Below are positions 16,206 through 24,133 of a stretch of 64,000 bases of DNA, in pieces. The position numbers were made by a program, and so were the translations under genes. The stretch lies in the NCBI GenBank assembly GCA_031551775.1, contig JAVBND010000083.1, positions 8,275 through 72,274 on the forward strand. Direction: 5' to 3'. The notes beneath the pieces were generated by a model. That model searched no databases. It was not told the DNA's origin and saw only the letters and a list, made by a program, of their open reading frames with translations. The stretch's first letter is position 1. Every line of letters begins with the position of its first letter. The stretch is from Anaerozeibacter sp031551775. GTDB taxonomy: Bacteria; Bacillota; Clostridia; Christensenellales; Aristaeellaceae.

Positions 16206-16466
16206 TTACTGAGCGGCCTTGTTCAGCCTCTTGGCAAGACGCGCCTTTTTGCGGTTCGCAGCGTTCTTATGGATAACGCCCTTGCTGGCGGCTTTGTCAA
16301 TCGCGCTAGCGGTCGCGCTGAGAAGCGTTTGATCGGCATTCCCCTCGGCGATAGCGACGTCATATTTCTTGACGGCCGTACGCGTGGCGGACTTAATCAT
16401 GCGGTTGCGCAGGTTCTTTTTTTCGTTCACCTTCACGCGCTTGATGGCGGATTTAATATTCGGCAA
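16206..16466 (-). CDS. rpsT: 30S ribosomal protein S20
   Basis: An 86-residue basic protein with the S20 pattern: PNIKSAIKRVKVNEKKN at the start, helices rich in lysine and arginine, and GVIHKNAANRKKARLAKRL at the end. S20 binds 16S rRNA early in small-subunit assembly. The start codon is TTG behind GGGGAGGTG, the only sensible start; non-ATG starts are known for rpsT in other bacteria and can limit expression. It stands divergently to gpr, the classical neighbour of rpsT in Firmicutes. Confidence 0.97.
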   Translation of the reverse strand: MPNIKSAIKRVKVNEKKNLRNRMIKSATRTAVKKYDVAIAEGNADQTLLSATASAIDKAASKGVIHKNAANRKKARLAKRLNKAAQ

Positions 16467-16504
16467 GACAATTCACCTCCCCAATCCTTCAGTCAACAAC
16501 CGAC

Positions 16505-16533
16505 ATTTTACCATGGGACGGGCCTCAATGCAA
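16505..16533 (-). promoter_or_regulatory. Promoter of rpsT
   Basis: On the minus strand: TTGCAT, 17 bases, TAAAAT, 38 bases upstream of the TTG start codon. Confidence 0.6.
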
Positions 16534-16588
16534 TAGTTTCTGCGTGATTTAAACGTAAAAATCACAAGCGGGAACGGCGAAAGCGGAC

Positions 16589-16617
16589 GCATAGTTCGCG
16601 CTTTGCAAGCCAAACTA
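16589..16617 (+). promoter_or_regulatory. Possible forespore (sigma-G/F-type) promoter of gpr
   Basis: GCATA at 16589-16593 and CAAACTA at 16611-16617, 17 bases apart, match the general form of sigma-G/sigma-F promoters (GHATR, then CANNNTA). gpr is a known forespore gene, so the position is right. No vegetative promoter is apparent here. Confidence 0.4.
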
Positions 16618-16646
16618 AGCAATATGCGACTAGAGGAGGCATTGGA

Positions 16647-17567
16647 ATGCGGCAAATTCGAACGGACCTGGCCATGGAATCAACCGGCGCGCATGGCACA
16701 AGCGAGCTGCCCGGCGTGACCATCTCGGCGTGGGAGGCGGGCGACGTGACGGTCACCGAGGTGCGCGTGGACGCGGGCGAGGGTTCAAAACTGCTTTCAA
16801 AAGCGCCGGGCGTCTATGTGACGCTTGAATGCGCAACGATGAAAAAACAAAATCCCGAAATGCGGGTGGCAATGGCGAGTATTCTGGGCGAAGAACTCAT
16901 CCGGCTCATGCCGGCCGAGGACGAGCGGCCGGTGCTTGTGATCGGCCTTGGCAACCGCGACGTAACGCCCGACTCGCTGGGGCCTAAGACGGTGGAAAAG
17001 ACGCTCGTCACGCGGCATATTTTCCGCGAACTTCCGGACGCGGTGGACGAGCGGATGCGCTCGGTTTGCGCGCTCGCGCCGGGTGTGCTGGGCGTGACCG
17101 GGATTGAGACGCTGGAAGTCGCCAAGGGCATGGTGCGCGAATTGGGGCCGCGCGCGGTAATCGTGATCGACGCGCTGGCCGCGCGCGCCAGCAGCCGCGT
17201 GGGCTCTACCATCCAATTGACCGATACCGGAATCCAGCCGGGTTCGGGCGTGGGCAATCACAGAAGCGCGCTCAACAGCGAGACGCTGGGCGTCAAGGTG
17301 CTGGCGCTGGGCGTGCCGACGGTGATTTATGCCACAACCATCGCGCGAGACGCGCTTGCCATGCTCGCGGGCGAGGATCAGGAGAAGGAAGAGGAACTCG
17401 ACAGGATGTGCGAGAAACTTCTCGAAGGCGCGCTGGGCGAGATGATCGTGACCCCGCGCGAGGTGGACGACCTGATTGGCGATGTGGCGCAGATGCTGGC
17501 TTCGGGAATCAATCAGGCGCTCCACCCGGGCCTTAACGAAAATGAAATCATGACCATGATGGGATAG
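16647..17567 (+). CDS. gpr: Germination protease GPR
   Basis: A 306-residue spore protease that degrades small acid-soluble spore proteins at germination. It begins with the short propeptide RTDLAMES, where self-processing removes the N-terminal segment in the dormant spore, and has VIGLGNRDVTPDSLGP, APGVLGVTGIET and VIVIDALAARA blocks, all diagnostic for GPR (family A25, aspartate-dependent). Length is slightly shorter than the roughly 370 residues in Bacillus and typical for Clostridia. GAGGAGG precedes the ATG. The pairing with rpsT is conserved in Firmicutes, and its presence implies an endospore former. Confidence 0.96.
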   Translation: MRQIRTDLAMESTGAHGTSELPGVTISAWEAGDVTVTEVRVDAGEGSKLLSKAPGVYVTLECATMKKQNPEMRVAMASILGEELIRLMPAEDERPVLVIGLGNRDVTPDSLGPKTVEKTLVTRHIFRELPDAVDERMRSVCALAPGVLGVTGIETLEVAKGMVRELGPRAVIVIDALAARASSRVGSTIQLTDTGIQPGSGVGNHRSALNSETLGVKVLALGVPTVIYATTIARDALAMLAGEDQEKEEELDRMCEKLLEGALGEMIVTPREVDDLIGDVAQMLASGINQALHPGLNENEIMTMMG

Positions 17568-17584
17568 GGGCGCAATAAAAAAGC

Positions 17585-17613
17585 TTGACAGGGCACGCAG
17601 CTTATGGTATGAT
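17585..17613 (+). promoter_or_regulatory. Promoter of the T-box/trpB2 transcript
   Basis: TTGACA (17585-17590), 17 bases, TATGAT (17608-17613). Confidence 0.85.
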
Positions 17614-17619
17614 CCGGTA

Positions 17620-17906
17620 AACCGTTGAGCAAGAGCAAGTACATTTTGATCCTTTCGGCAAAGAGAGCCGCCGTTGGTGGAAGCGCGGTGCGAAAGTCAA
17701 AGTGGAATGGGCTTGCGAGGCCGAGCTGAAATTGTATCGTTGCTTTGAGCGGATATAAGTACGCAAGGCGGGCCGCCCACCGTTACCACGGGCAGGCGTA
17801 TGATGGTACGCCGTGAGAGGACGCACATTTGCGTCAAGCCGGGTGGCACCGCAGGAGCAATGGTTCTCCTGTCCCAGCAAAGTAGCATGGGACAGGGGTA
17901 TTTTTT
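17620..17906 (+). ncRNA. T-box riboswitch (tryptophan-type)
   Basis: The leader has the T-box layout. Stem I contains an AGAGAGCC segment with a GTTGGTGG terminal-loop region; the conserved T-box antiterminator sequence GGGTGGCACCGC is at 17841-17852; and an intrinsic terminator (CCTGTCCC...GGGACAGG then TTTTTT) ends at 17906. In the region expected for the specifier, TGG followed by A occurs at 17703-17706, a tryptophan codon. This agrees with the downstream TrpB-type enzyme: uncharged tRNA-Trp would stabilise the antiterminator and switch the gene on. The specifier placement is my reading, not a computed fold. Confidence 0.9.
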
Positions 17907-17962
17907 ATGCCCCGTCCCAATAACCGCCGCCGCGCGGCGAATCAGGAAAGGAGAGGCCGAAC

Positions 17963-19333
17963 ATGCGCAAAGAAATTCCCTACAAAATTTACCTCGAAGA
18001 AAATGAGATGCCCCGGAAGTGGTACAACGTGCGCGCGGACATGAAGACGAAGCCCGCGCCGCTGCTCAATCCCGCGACGCTCAAACCCATGACGTTTGAG
18101 GACTTGCAGCCGGTGTTCTGCGATGAGCTGATCCGTCAGGAACTCGACGACGATACGGCCTACTTCGATATCCCGGACGATATTTTGAATTTCTACAAGA
18201 TGTACCGTCCCGCGCCGCTGATTCGCGCGTACTGCCTGGAGGAAAAGCTCAAGACCCCGGCCAAGATCTACTACAAATTTGAAGGCAACAATACCAGCGG
18301 CAGCCACAAGCTCAACAGCGCCATCGCCCAGGCGTTCTACGCCAAGCACCAGGGTCTCAAGGGCGTGACCACCGAGACCGGCGCGGGCCAGTGGGGCACG
18401 GCGCTGGCGATGGCGTGCTCGTATCTGGAACTGGACCTCAAGGTGTTCATGGTGAAGTGTTCCTATGAGCAAAAGCCGTTCAGGCGTGAGGTCATGCGCA
18501 CCTACGGCGCTTCCGTCACCCCGTCGCCCAGCGACAAGACAGCTGTGGGGCGCAAGATCCTCGAGCAGTTTCCCGGTACGACCGGGAGCCTTGGCTGCGC
18601 GATCAGCGAAGCGGTGGAAGTTGCGACCGGGACGCCCGGCTACCGCTACGTGCTGGGCAGCGTCCTCAACCAGGTGCTGCTGCACCAGTCGATCATCGGG
18701 CTTGAGACCAAGACCGCCATGGACAAGTACGGGATTGTCCCCGACATCATCATCGGCTGCGCGGGCGGCGGCAGCAACCTGGGCGGGCTGATCTCTCCGT
18801 TCATGGGCGAAATGCTGCGCGGCGAGCGCGATTACCGCTTTATCGCGGTCGAGCCCGCCAGTTGCCCGAGTCTGACGCGCGGAAGGTACGCCTATGATTT
18901 CTGCGATACCGGCATGGTGTGCCCGCTTTCAAAAATGTATACCGTGGGTTCTTCCTTCATTCCCAGCGCCAACCACGCGGGCGGCCTGCGCTTCCACGGC
19001 ATGAGCTCAATCCTGTCCGAGCTTTATCACGAAGGCTTAATGGAGGCGCGCGCGGTGGAGCAGACCAGCGTCTTTGAGGCCGCGGAAAGCTTCGCGCGCG
19101 TCGAAGGCATCCTGCCCGCGCCGGAGAGCGCCCATGCCATCCGCGCCGCGATAGACGAAGCGCTCAAGTGCAAGGCGACGGGCGAGGAAAAGACCATCCT
19201 CTTCGGCCTGACCGGGACCGGCTACTTTGACATGGTGGCCTATGAAAAATTTCACGACGGCAAGATGGCCGACTGCGTTCCGACGGACGAAGAGCTTCAA
19301 AAAAGCTTTGAGCGCCTGCCCTTGGTGCCATAG
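17963..19333 (+). CDS. TrpB2-type tryptophan synthase beta-like enzyme
   Basis: A 456-residue PLP enzyme that joins indole and serine to give tryptophan. The PLP lysine is K116 in GSHKLNSA; TETGAGQWG supplies the catalytic glutamate (about E138) and GCAGGGSNLGG binds the PLP phosphate. The long N-terminal extension and overall length are typical of the TrpB2 subgroup, which often stands outside the trp operon, as here: no trpA or other trp gene is nearby. AGGAAAGGAGAGG precedes the ATG. Control by a Trp T-box immediately upstream supports a role in tryptophan supply, possibly salvage of indole. Confidence 0.93.
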   Translation: MRKEIPYKIYLEENEMPRKWYNVRADMKTKPAPLLNPATLKPMTFEDLQPVFCDELIRQELDDDTAYFDIPDDILNFYKMYRPAPLIRAYCLEEKLKTPAKIYYKFEGNNTSGSHKLNSAIAQAFYAKHQGLKGVTTETGAGQWGTALAMACSYLELDLKVFMVKCSYEQKPFRREVMRTYGASVTPSPSDKTAVGRKILEQFPGTTGSLGCAISEAVEVATGTPGYRYVLGSVLNQVLLHQSIIGLETKTAMDKYGIVPDIIIGCAGGGSNLGGLISPFMGEMLRGERDYRFIAVEPASCPSLTRGRYAYDFCDTGMVCPLSKMYTVGSSFIPSANHAGGLRFHGMSSILSELYHEGLMEARAVEQTSVFEAAESFARVEGILPAPESAHAIRAAIDEALKCKATGEEKTILFGLTGTGYFDMVAYEKFHDGKMADCVPTDEELQKSFERLPLVP

Positions 19334-19353
19334 CCCTCTTGCCTTGGAAAAAC

Positions 19354-19394
19354 CGAAGGGGAACCCGGACGACGCTGTCCGGGTTCCCTTCTTT
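19354..19394 (+). terminator. Terminator of trpB2
   Basis: GAAGGGGAACCCGGAC pairs with GTCCGGGTTCCCTTC (one bulged G), followed by TTTG. The U-tract is short. Confidence 0.7.
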
Positions 19395-19605
19395 GACGCG
19401 GGAAGAAGGCCGCTCGCCCAGGCGCGGTGAACGCGGGCGAAAAGTTTTTGATATTCACTAAACGGCAAAACATTTTAGCAAACAAATCGGTTTGTTCCGA
19501 TAAACAGGAAGCGGCGCGCGGCGCGGACGCACGGGGCCGGTGTTTTGATGATAAATGCGCTTTTGTTTACTAAAATGTTTATGCAATTGGGACTGGCCTA
19601 TGCAC
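19395..19605. other. Gene-free region upstream of the sugar regulator, with long inverted repeats
   Basis: No credible gene. A 19-base motif at 19469-19487 (AAACATTTTAGCAAACAAA) recurs inverted at 19562-19580 with one difference. A shorter palindrome, AACAAA-TCGG-TTTGTT, starts at 19482. GGGAAGAAGGCCGCTCGCCC at 19400-19419 resembles a dispersed repeat found elsewhere in the window. Confidence 0.6.
19469..19580. promoter_or_regulatory. Paired inverted operator-like sites before the LacI gene
   Basis: The two 19-base sites (18 of 19 identical, inverted) end 26 bases upstream of the -35 box of the lacI-type gene's promoter and are about 75 bases apart. Two well-separated copies of one motif suit looping by a LacI-family tetramer or binding of another regulator. 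Assignment is by position only. Confidence 0.45.
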
Positions 19606-19634
19606 TTGACACAACGTATAAATGCTATTAAAAT
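19606..19634 (+). promoter_or_regulatory. Promoter of the sugar-catabolic locus regulator
   Basis: TTGACA (19606-19611), 17 bases, TAAAAT (19629-19634). The regulator starts about 140 bases downstream. Confidence 0.7.
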
Positions 19635-19776
19635 GCGATTAGAACCATATTGAAGCGATGGATATGCCGCAATATGCATGAACTCAAACCAAAACATACG
19701 CGAAACATAATGTGCAAATGGCCTTCATTTATGCTATGCTATTCCCGAGATTACTGAACAGGGGGGCGATGACGTA

Positions 19777-20802
19777 ATGAAGCCAACCGTCCGCGATATT
19801 GCCAAACACACTGGGTTTTCTGTGGCGACGGTCAGCAATGCGCTAAACGGGCGCAAGGGCGTCGGCGAGGCCACGCGCGCGCTGATCGAGCGCGTGGCAA
19901 AGGAAATGGATTACCGGTATGAACCCCAACGCGCGCCGGTGCGCAACTATGTGCGCCTGGTCGTCTTCAAACGCCACGGGCTGGTGGTGATGGACACGCA
20001 GTTTTTTATGGAAATGATGGACGGCATCGAGCGTGAGTGCCACGTAAACGGGCTCGACCTCGTGGTGACCAACATCCACATGGAGCAGGACTCGAATTAT
20101 CTTGATCGGGTCAAGGGGATTTGCAAGGAGGAGTGCGCTGGCATCTTGCTCTTGGCCACGGAGATGCATGCCGAGGATATGCGCCTGTTCGCCTCCACCG
20201 CGTCCCCCCTGCTGGTGCTTGACTCGATGTTTGCCCACCTGCCGCTCAATACCGTGGCCATTGCCAACTACGACGCCGGGCACATGGCGACCGAGCACTT
20301 GATCCACATGGGGCACGCGAACATCGCCCACATTACATCCAGCGCGCGCTTTCAGAACATGGGCTACCGCCGCATGGGGTACGAAGCCGCGATGCGCGAA
20401 CACAATCTTGCCGCCAACATCGACTTTAGCTGGCGCGTTTCACCCACCATCGAGGGTGCGTATCAGGATGTCATGGCGCTTTTAAACGAAAAACCGCGCC
20501 TGCCGACCGCTTTTTTCGCCGCCAACGACATCATTGCGGTCGGATGCTCGCGGGCGCTCAAGGAGAAGGGATATCGCCTGCCGCGCGATGTATCGGTCAT
20601 CGGCATGGACGATTTGCAGATTTGTCAGATCAACAGCCCCACGCTGTCAACCATTCGCGTGCTTCGGCGCGAGATGGGCAGGAGTGCGGTCCGGCGGCTC
20701 GTTGAGATGAGCGACAAGTCCGCGCCTGAATGTGTGCAAAAGATTGAAGTGGGCGTGGAACTGGTCGAGCGAAAGAGCATTTACGACCTGAGGCACAACT
20801 GA
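19777..20802 (+). CDS. LacI family transcriptional regulator
   Basis: A 341-residue regulator. Residues 3-50 are the LacI DNA-binding domain (TVRDIAKHTGFSVATVSNALNG, the helix-turn-helix and start of the hinge region), followed by a periplasmic-binding-protein-like sensor domain (VAIANYDAGHMATEHLI, FFAANDIIAVG, ISVIGMDD-like DVSVIGMDDLQ). It should control the ABC importer and catabolic genes that follow in the same direction. GGGGGG lies upstream of the ATG. The ligand is presumably the imported sugar or a phosphorylated intermediate. Confidence 0.93.
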   Translation: MKPTVRDIAKHTGFSVATVSNALNGRKGVGEATRALIERVAKEMDYRYEPQRAPVRNYVRLVVFKRHGLVVMDTQFFMEMMDGIERECHVNGLDLVVTNIHMEQDSNYLDRVKGICKEECAGILLLATEMHAEDMRLFASTASPLLVLDSMFAHLPLNTVAIANYDAGHMATEHLIHMGHANIAHITSSARFQNMGYRRMGYEAAMREHNLAANIDFSWRVSPTIEGAYQDVMALLNEKPRLPTAFFAANDIIAVGCSRALKEKGYRLPRDVSVIGMDDLQICQINSPTLSTIRVLRREMGRSAVRRLVEMSDKSAPECVQKIEVGVELVERKSIYDLRHN

Positions 20803-20870
20803 CCGGATTTTGTTCCTGAGCGCTCAAGGCGCTTAAGAATATCTATCAATGGATGAGGAGGAATCACATC

Positions 20871-21815
20871 ATGAAGAAACTGATCGCCCTGGTCCTCGCG
20901 GTACTGATGATTGCGTCCCTGGCTACCGCCGCGATGGCCGAAGCCAAGCCGCTGATCGTCGTCATTACACCCAGCCACTCCAACCCCTATTTCAAGACCG
21001 TTGCCGATGCCGCTTCCGCCAAGGCCGAAGAACTCGGGTACGACTACCTGGTCATCCAGCACGACGACGACGTCGTGAAGCAGTCGGAAGCCTTTGACAC
21101 CGCGATCTCCCGCAAGGCCGCCGCGATCATTTGCGACAACGCGGGCGCGGATGCTTCCATTGCTCCGGTTCAGGCCGCCAAAGCCGCCGGAATCCCCACC
21201 TTCCTGGTTGACCGCGAGATCAACTCCACCGGCGACGCCGTGGCGCAAATGGTCTCCAACAACTACCAGGGCGCGTCGCTCGTGGCCGAATACTTCGTCG
21301 AATGCATGGACGGCGAAGGCAAGTATGTTGAGTTCACCGGCAAGGAATCCGACACCAACGCGGGCGTGCGCTCCGAAGGTTTCCACGGCGTCATCGACCA
21401 ATATGAAGACATGGAGATGATCGAGCAGCAGACCGCCAACTGGAGCCAGACCGAAGCGTATGAGAAGATGGAATCCATCATCCAGGCCCAGGGCGCGGAC
21501 AACATCAAGGGCGTCATCTGCGGCAACGACACCATGGCGATGGGCGTCATCGAAGCGTGTCTCAAGGCCGGCATGAAGGACGTCATCGTGTGCGGCTTTG
21601 ACGGCTCAAACGACGTGCGCGACTCGATTCTCCGCGATGAAATCAAGGCCACCGGCCTTCAGCCGATCGCCTACATTTCTGAGCAGGCCGTCGTACAGGC
21701 CGATGCGTACATCAAGGCCGGATCGACCGACAAGGAAGAGAAGCAGCTCATGGACTGCGTGCTGATCACCAAGGACAACGCGCAGCTTCTCGACAATTTC
21801 GCGCTGAAGAACTGA
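20871..21815 (+). CDS. Sugar ABC transporter substrate-binding protein (RbsB-like)
   Basis: A 314-residue type I periplasmic binding protein. The start at 20871 is fixed by GAGGAGGAA. Residues 1-24 form a signal peptide ending AMA before EA, with no lipobox cysteine, unusual for a Gram-positive binding protein. The mature part follows RbsB closely: VVITPSHSNPYFKTVADAA, ISRKAAAIICDNAGAD, VDREINSTG, GKESDTNAGVRSEGF, ICGNDTMAMG and CGFDGSNDV. RbsB-type proteins bind pentoses and related sugars. It is the first gene of the importer and is separated from the rest by a stable hairpin, as is common for highly expressed binding proteins. Confidence 0.92.
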   Translation: MKKLIALVLAVLMIASLATAAMAEAKPLIVVITPSHSNPYFKTVADAASAKAEELGYDYLVIQHDDDVVKQSEAFDTAISRKAAAIICDNAGADASIAPVQAAKAAGIPTFLVDREINSTGDAVAQMVSNNYQGASLVAEYFVECMDGEGKYVEFTGKESDTNAGVRSEGFHGVIDQYEDMEMIEQQTANWSQTEAYEKMESIIQAQGADNIKGVICGNDTMAMGVIEACLKAGMKDVIVCGFDGSNDVRDSILRDEIKATGLQPIAYISEQAVVQADAYIKAGSTDKEEKQLMDCVLITKDNAQLLDNFALKN

Positions 21816-21834
21816 TCTCGGGTAAGATTTTTGA

Positions 21835-21866
21835 GTTGGCGGCGGGCACGTTCCGCCGCCAACTTT
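21835..21866 (+). terminator. Intercistronic hairpin after the binding-protein gene
   Basis: GTTGGCGGCGG pairs perfectly with CCGCCGCCAAC, followed by only TTT. Probably a partial terminator or mRNA 3'-end stabiliser that raises binding-protein output relative to the other importer genes. Confidence 0.7.
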
Positions 21867-21893
21867 GAAGTGATATGGGAAGCAGGTGTCAAT

Positions 21894-22589
21894 ATGGCAA
21901 AACGTCCATGGATATTGCGCGCTTCGATCGCGGCCCTCGCCCTTTTGCTGATCGCATGTTTTTGCCGCGTGACGGTGGTCTACGATAAAGCGCCCGCCGC
22001 CGTGACCGACGCTCGGGGCAATCAAACGGTGGCCGGGGAGCTGACGGTCGCTGAACAGTACGCACAGGACAACTGGACAGGTAAGGTCCTCCCCGCCATC
22101 GATGAACGCGCGATTGAACCTCAGGCGTTTGCCGCGGGGCTCAAGGGCGATTTTGCGGCCATGGGCGCCGAGCACGCGGCGCGCGCCAACGAGACCAGCC
22201 CGTACAATTTCTGCATCAAGGGCAGGGCGCAAGTGCTGGGCATAGAAAACGCCGACTCCAAGACCAAGACGCGCCTGCTCATCGACGCGCCTCCTTATGA
22301 CGGCCAGAGCGATTTCAAGGTGCAGATATCCACCGTCATCAAGACCAACGCCATTCGCGACGCGGTCGGTTTTTTAAAGCTGGACGATTTCGAAAACCAG
22401 GTGGAATTTGCCGAGCTCACCAAGGCGTTCAACGCGCGCGTTCAAAAGGACCTGATCAAAGGCCTCGATGCTCAGGCGCTTGTCGGCAAGGAGGTCACGC
22501 TGACCGGATGCGTGTCGGTCATCAAGGCGGACGATGAAGTGCTGGTGGTGCCCGTCTCAATTGAAGCGGCGGAGGCGCAAGCGCAGTGA
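21894..22589 (+). CDS. DUF2291 family predicted lipoprotein
   Basis: A 231-residue protein matching DUF2291, a family repeatedly encoded beside RbsABC-type sugar importers. It has an N-terminal hydrophobic segment ending LLIAC, a plausible lipobox, so it is likely a lipoprotein on the outer face of the membrane. The body shows YAQDNWTGKVLPAIDE, ANETSPYNFCIKGRAQVLG and a C-terminal VTLTGCVSV, typical of the family. Its role is not known, possibly an accessory of the importer. The start at 21894 is chosen as the ATG before the hydrophobic stretch; the ribosome binding site is weak. Its stop overlaps the GTG of the ATPase gene. Confidence 0.85.
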   Translation: MAKRPWILRASIAALALLLIACFCRVTVVYDKAPAAVTDARGNQTVAGELTVAEQYAQDNWTGKVLPAIDERAIEPQAFAAGLKGDFAAMGAEHAARANETSPYNFCIKGRAQVLGIENADSKTKTRLLIDAPPYDGQSDFKVQISTVIKTNAIRDAVGFLKLDDFENQVEFAELTKAFNARVQKDLIKGLDAQALVGKEVTLTGCVSVIKADDEVLVVPVSIEAAEAQAQ

Positions 22590-24130
22590 ACAACGAAAAC
22601 GCGCCCGTCATGCGGGCTACCAATATTGTCAAGCGTTATCCCGGCACCGTCGCGCTCAAGGGCGTGGATTTTGACGTGTGGCCGGGCAAGGTCAATGTGC
22701 TGATCGGTGAAAACGGTGCGGGCAAGTCCACGCTGATGAAGGTGCTGGCCGGAATCGAGCGCCCCGAAGAAGGCGATATAGAGCTTGAGGGCAAGGCGAT
22801 ACGGTTTTCAAACACGCGCGAAGCGTCGGCCATGGGCGTGGGCATCATCCACCAGGAACTGAACATGTTCCCCGACATGCGCGTGGTGGACAATATGTTC
22901 GCGGGCAAGGAGCTCAGGAAAAGGGGCGTCATCGACCGCAAGGCTCAAATGAAAAGGGCGAGGGAAGTGCTTGCCCGCCTTCAGCAGGACATCGATCCAT
23001 CCGAGATGATGATGAACCTGCGCGTGGGGCAGCAGCAGATCGTCGAGATCGCCAAGACCATGCTTGATGAGCAGCTCAAGGTGCTCATCATGGACGAGCC
23101 GACCAGTTCGCTTTCAAACGCCGAGGTCGAAGTGCTCTTTAAGCTCATTGAGGATCTGAAAAAAGCGGGGATCGCGCTGATCTACATTTCGCACAGGCTT
23201 GAAGAGATCATCCGGATCGGCGACTGTGTGACCATCCTGCGCGACGGATCGCGCGTGGCGGACGCGCTGGTCAAGGATATTTCGGTCGGCTGGATCGTGC
23301 GCAACATGGTTGGGCATGACGCGTTGACCGTTGAAAAGGCGCCTTATGCGGGCGAAAAAGACATCTTGATGGAGGTCAAAGACTACACGCTGCCGCGCCT
23401 GGGCGGCGGGTTCGCGGTCGATCATGTGAACTTCGTTCTTCACAAGGGCGAGGTGCTGGGCATCTATGGCCTGATGGGCGCGGGGCGGACGGAGCTCGTC
23501 GAGTCGATCCTTGGGCTGCACCCGGAGTCGAGCGGCACGCTCATCATCGATGGCGAGACCGTGACGCGGCCGACGGTCAGCGGTCAGATCGAACGCGGCA
23601 TCGTGCTGGTGCCGGAGGACCGGCAAAAGGACGGGCTGGTTCAGACCATGTCGATCGCCAAGAACCTCGTTTTGACCAGCATCCCGCGCCACACCAGGCG
23701 CGGTGTGGTGGACGAGCGCGCTTGTAAGAAGTCGGTAGACCGTGTGGTCCATGACATCAAGATCAAGGCGGCCGACGTCAGGCACCTGGTCACCGCGCTA
23801 TCGGGCGGCAACCAGCAAAAGGTGGTCATCGGCAAGTGCATCCTGGCAGACGCCAAGATATTCATGATGGATGAGCCTTCGCGCGGGATTGACGTGGGCG
23901 CGAAGACCGACGTATTCAACCTCATGCGCCGCTTTGCGGGGGCGGGCATGGGCGTGATCTTTGTGGGCAGTGAGCTTAAAGAGATTTTGTCGGTGTGCGA
24001 CCGCGTGCTGGTCATGTCGAGCGGCGTCTTGACCGGGGATTTTTCAGGCGATGAAATGTGCGAGGATGCGCTGGTTCAGGCGTCGGCCGCCGCGCTCAAA
24101 ACCGGACTGCGTGAAAAGAGAGGTGCGTGA
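22586..24130 (+). CDS. Sugar ABC transporter ATPase (RbsA-like, two ATPase domains)
   Basis: A 514-residue fused ATPase. The first domain has an intact Walker A (GENGAGKST, about residues 40-48), the LRVGQQQIVEIAK signature and MDEPTSS; the second has the usual degenerate Walker A of this family (GLMGAGRTE), LSGGNQQKVVIGK and MDEPSRGIDVG. Such proteins energise uptake of ribose, xylose, galactose or related sugars. Start is GTG overlapping the DUF2291 stop (GTGA). Confidence 0.95.
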   Translation: MNNENAPVMRATNIVKRYPGTVALKGVDFDVWPGKVNVLIGENGAGKSTLMKVLAGIERPEEGDIELEGKAIRFSNTREASAMGVGIIHQELNMFPDMRVVDNMFAGKELRKRGVIDRKAQMKRAREVLARLQQDIDPSEMMMNLRVGQQQIVEIAKTMLDEQLKVLIMDEPTSSLSNAEVEVLFKLIEDLKKAGIALIYISHRLEEIIRIGDCVTILRDGSRVADALVKDISVGWIVRNMVGHDALTVEKAPYAGEKDILMEVKDYTLPRLGGGFAVDHVNFVLHKGEVLGIYGLMGAGRTELVESILGLHPESSGTLIIDGETVTRPTVSGQIERGIVLVPEDRQKDGLVQTMSIAKNLVLTSIPRHTRRGVVDERACKKSVDRVVHDIKIKAADVRHLVTALSGGNQQKVVIGKCILADAKIFMMDEPSRGIDVGAKTDVFNLMRRFAGAGMGVIFVGSELKEILSVCDRVLVMSSGVLTGDFSGDEMCEDALVQASAAALKTGLREKRGA

Positions 24131-24133
24131 CCG

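Noticed and set aside
19458..19697. Minus-strand frame upstream of the LacI gene
   Set aside because: No ribosome binding site or family resemblance, and it covers the operator-like sites and promoter.
20781..21401. Minus-strand frame opposite the RbsB-like gene
   Set aside because: Valine/glycine-rich shadow of the binding-protein gene.
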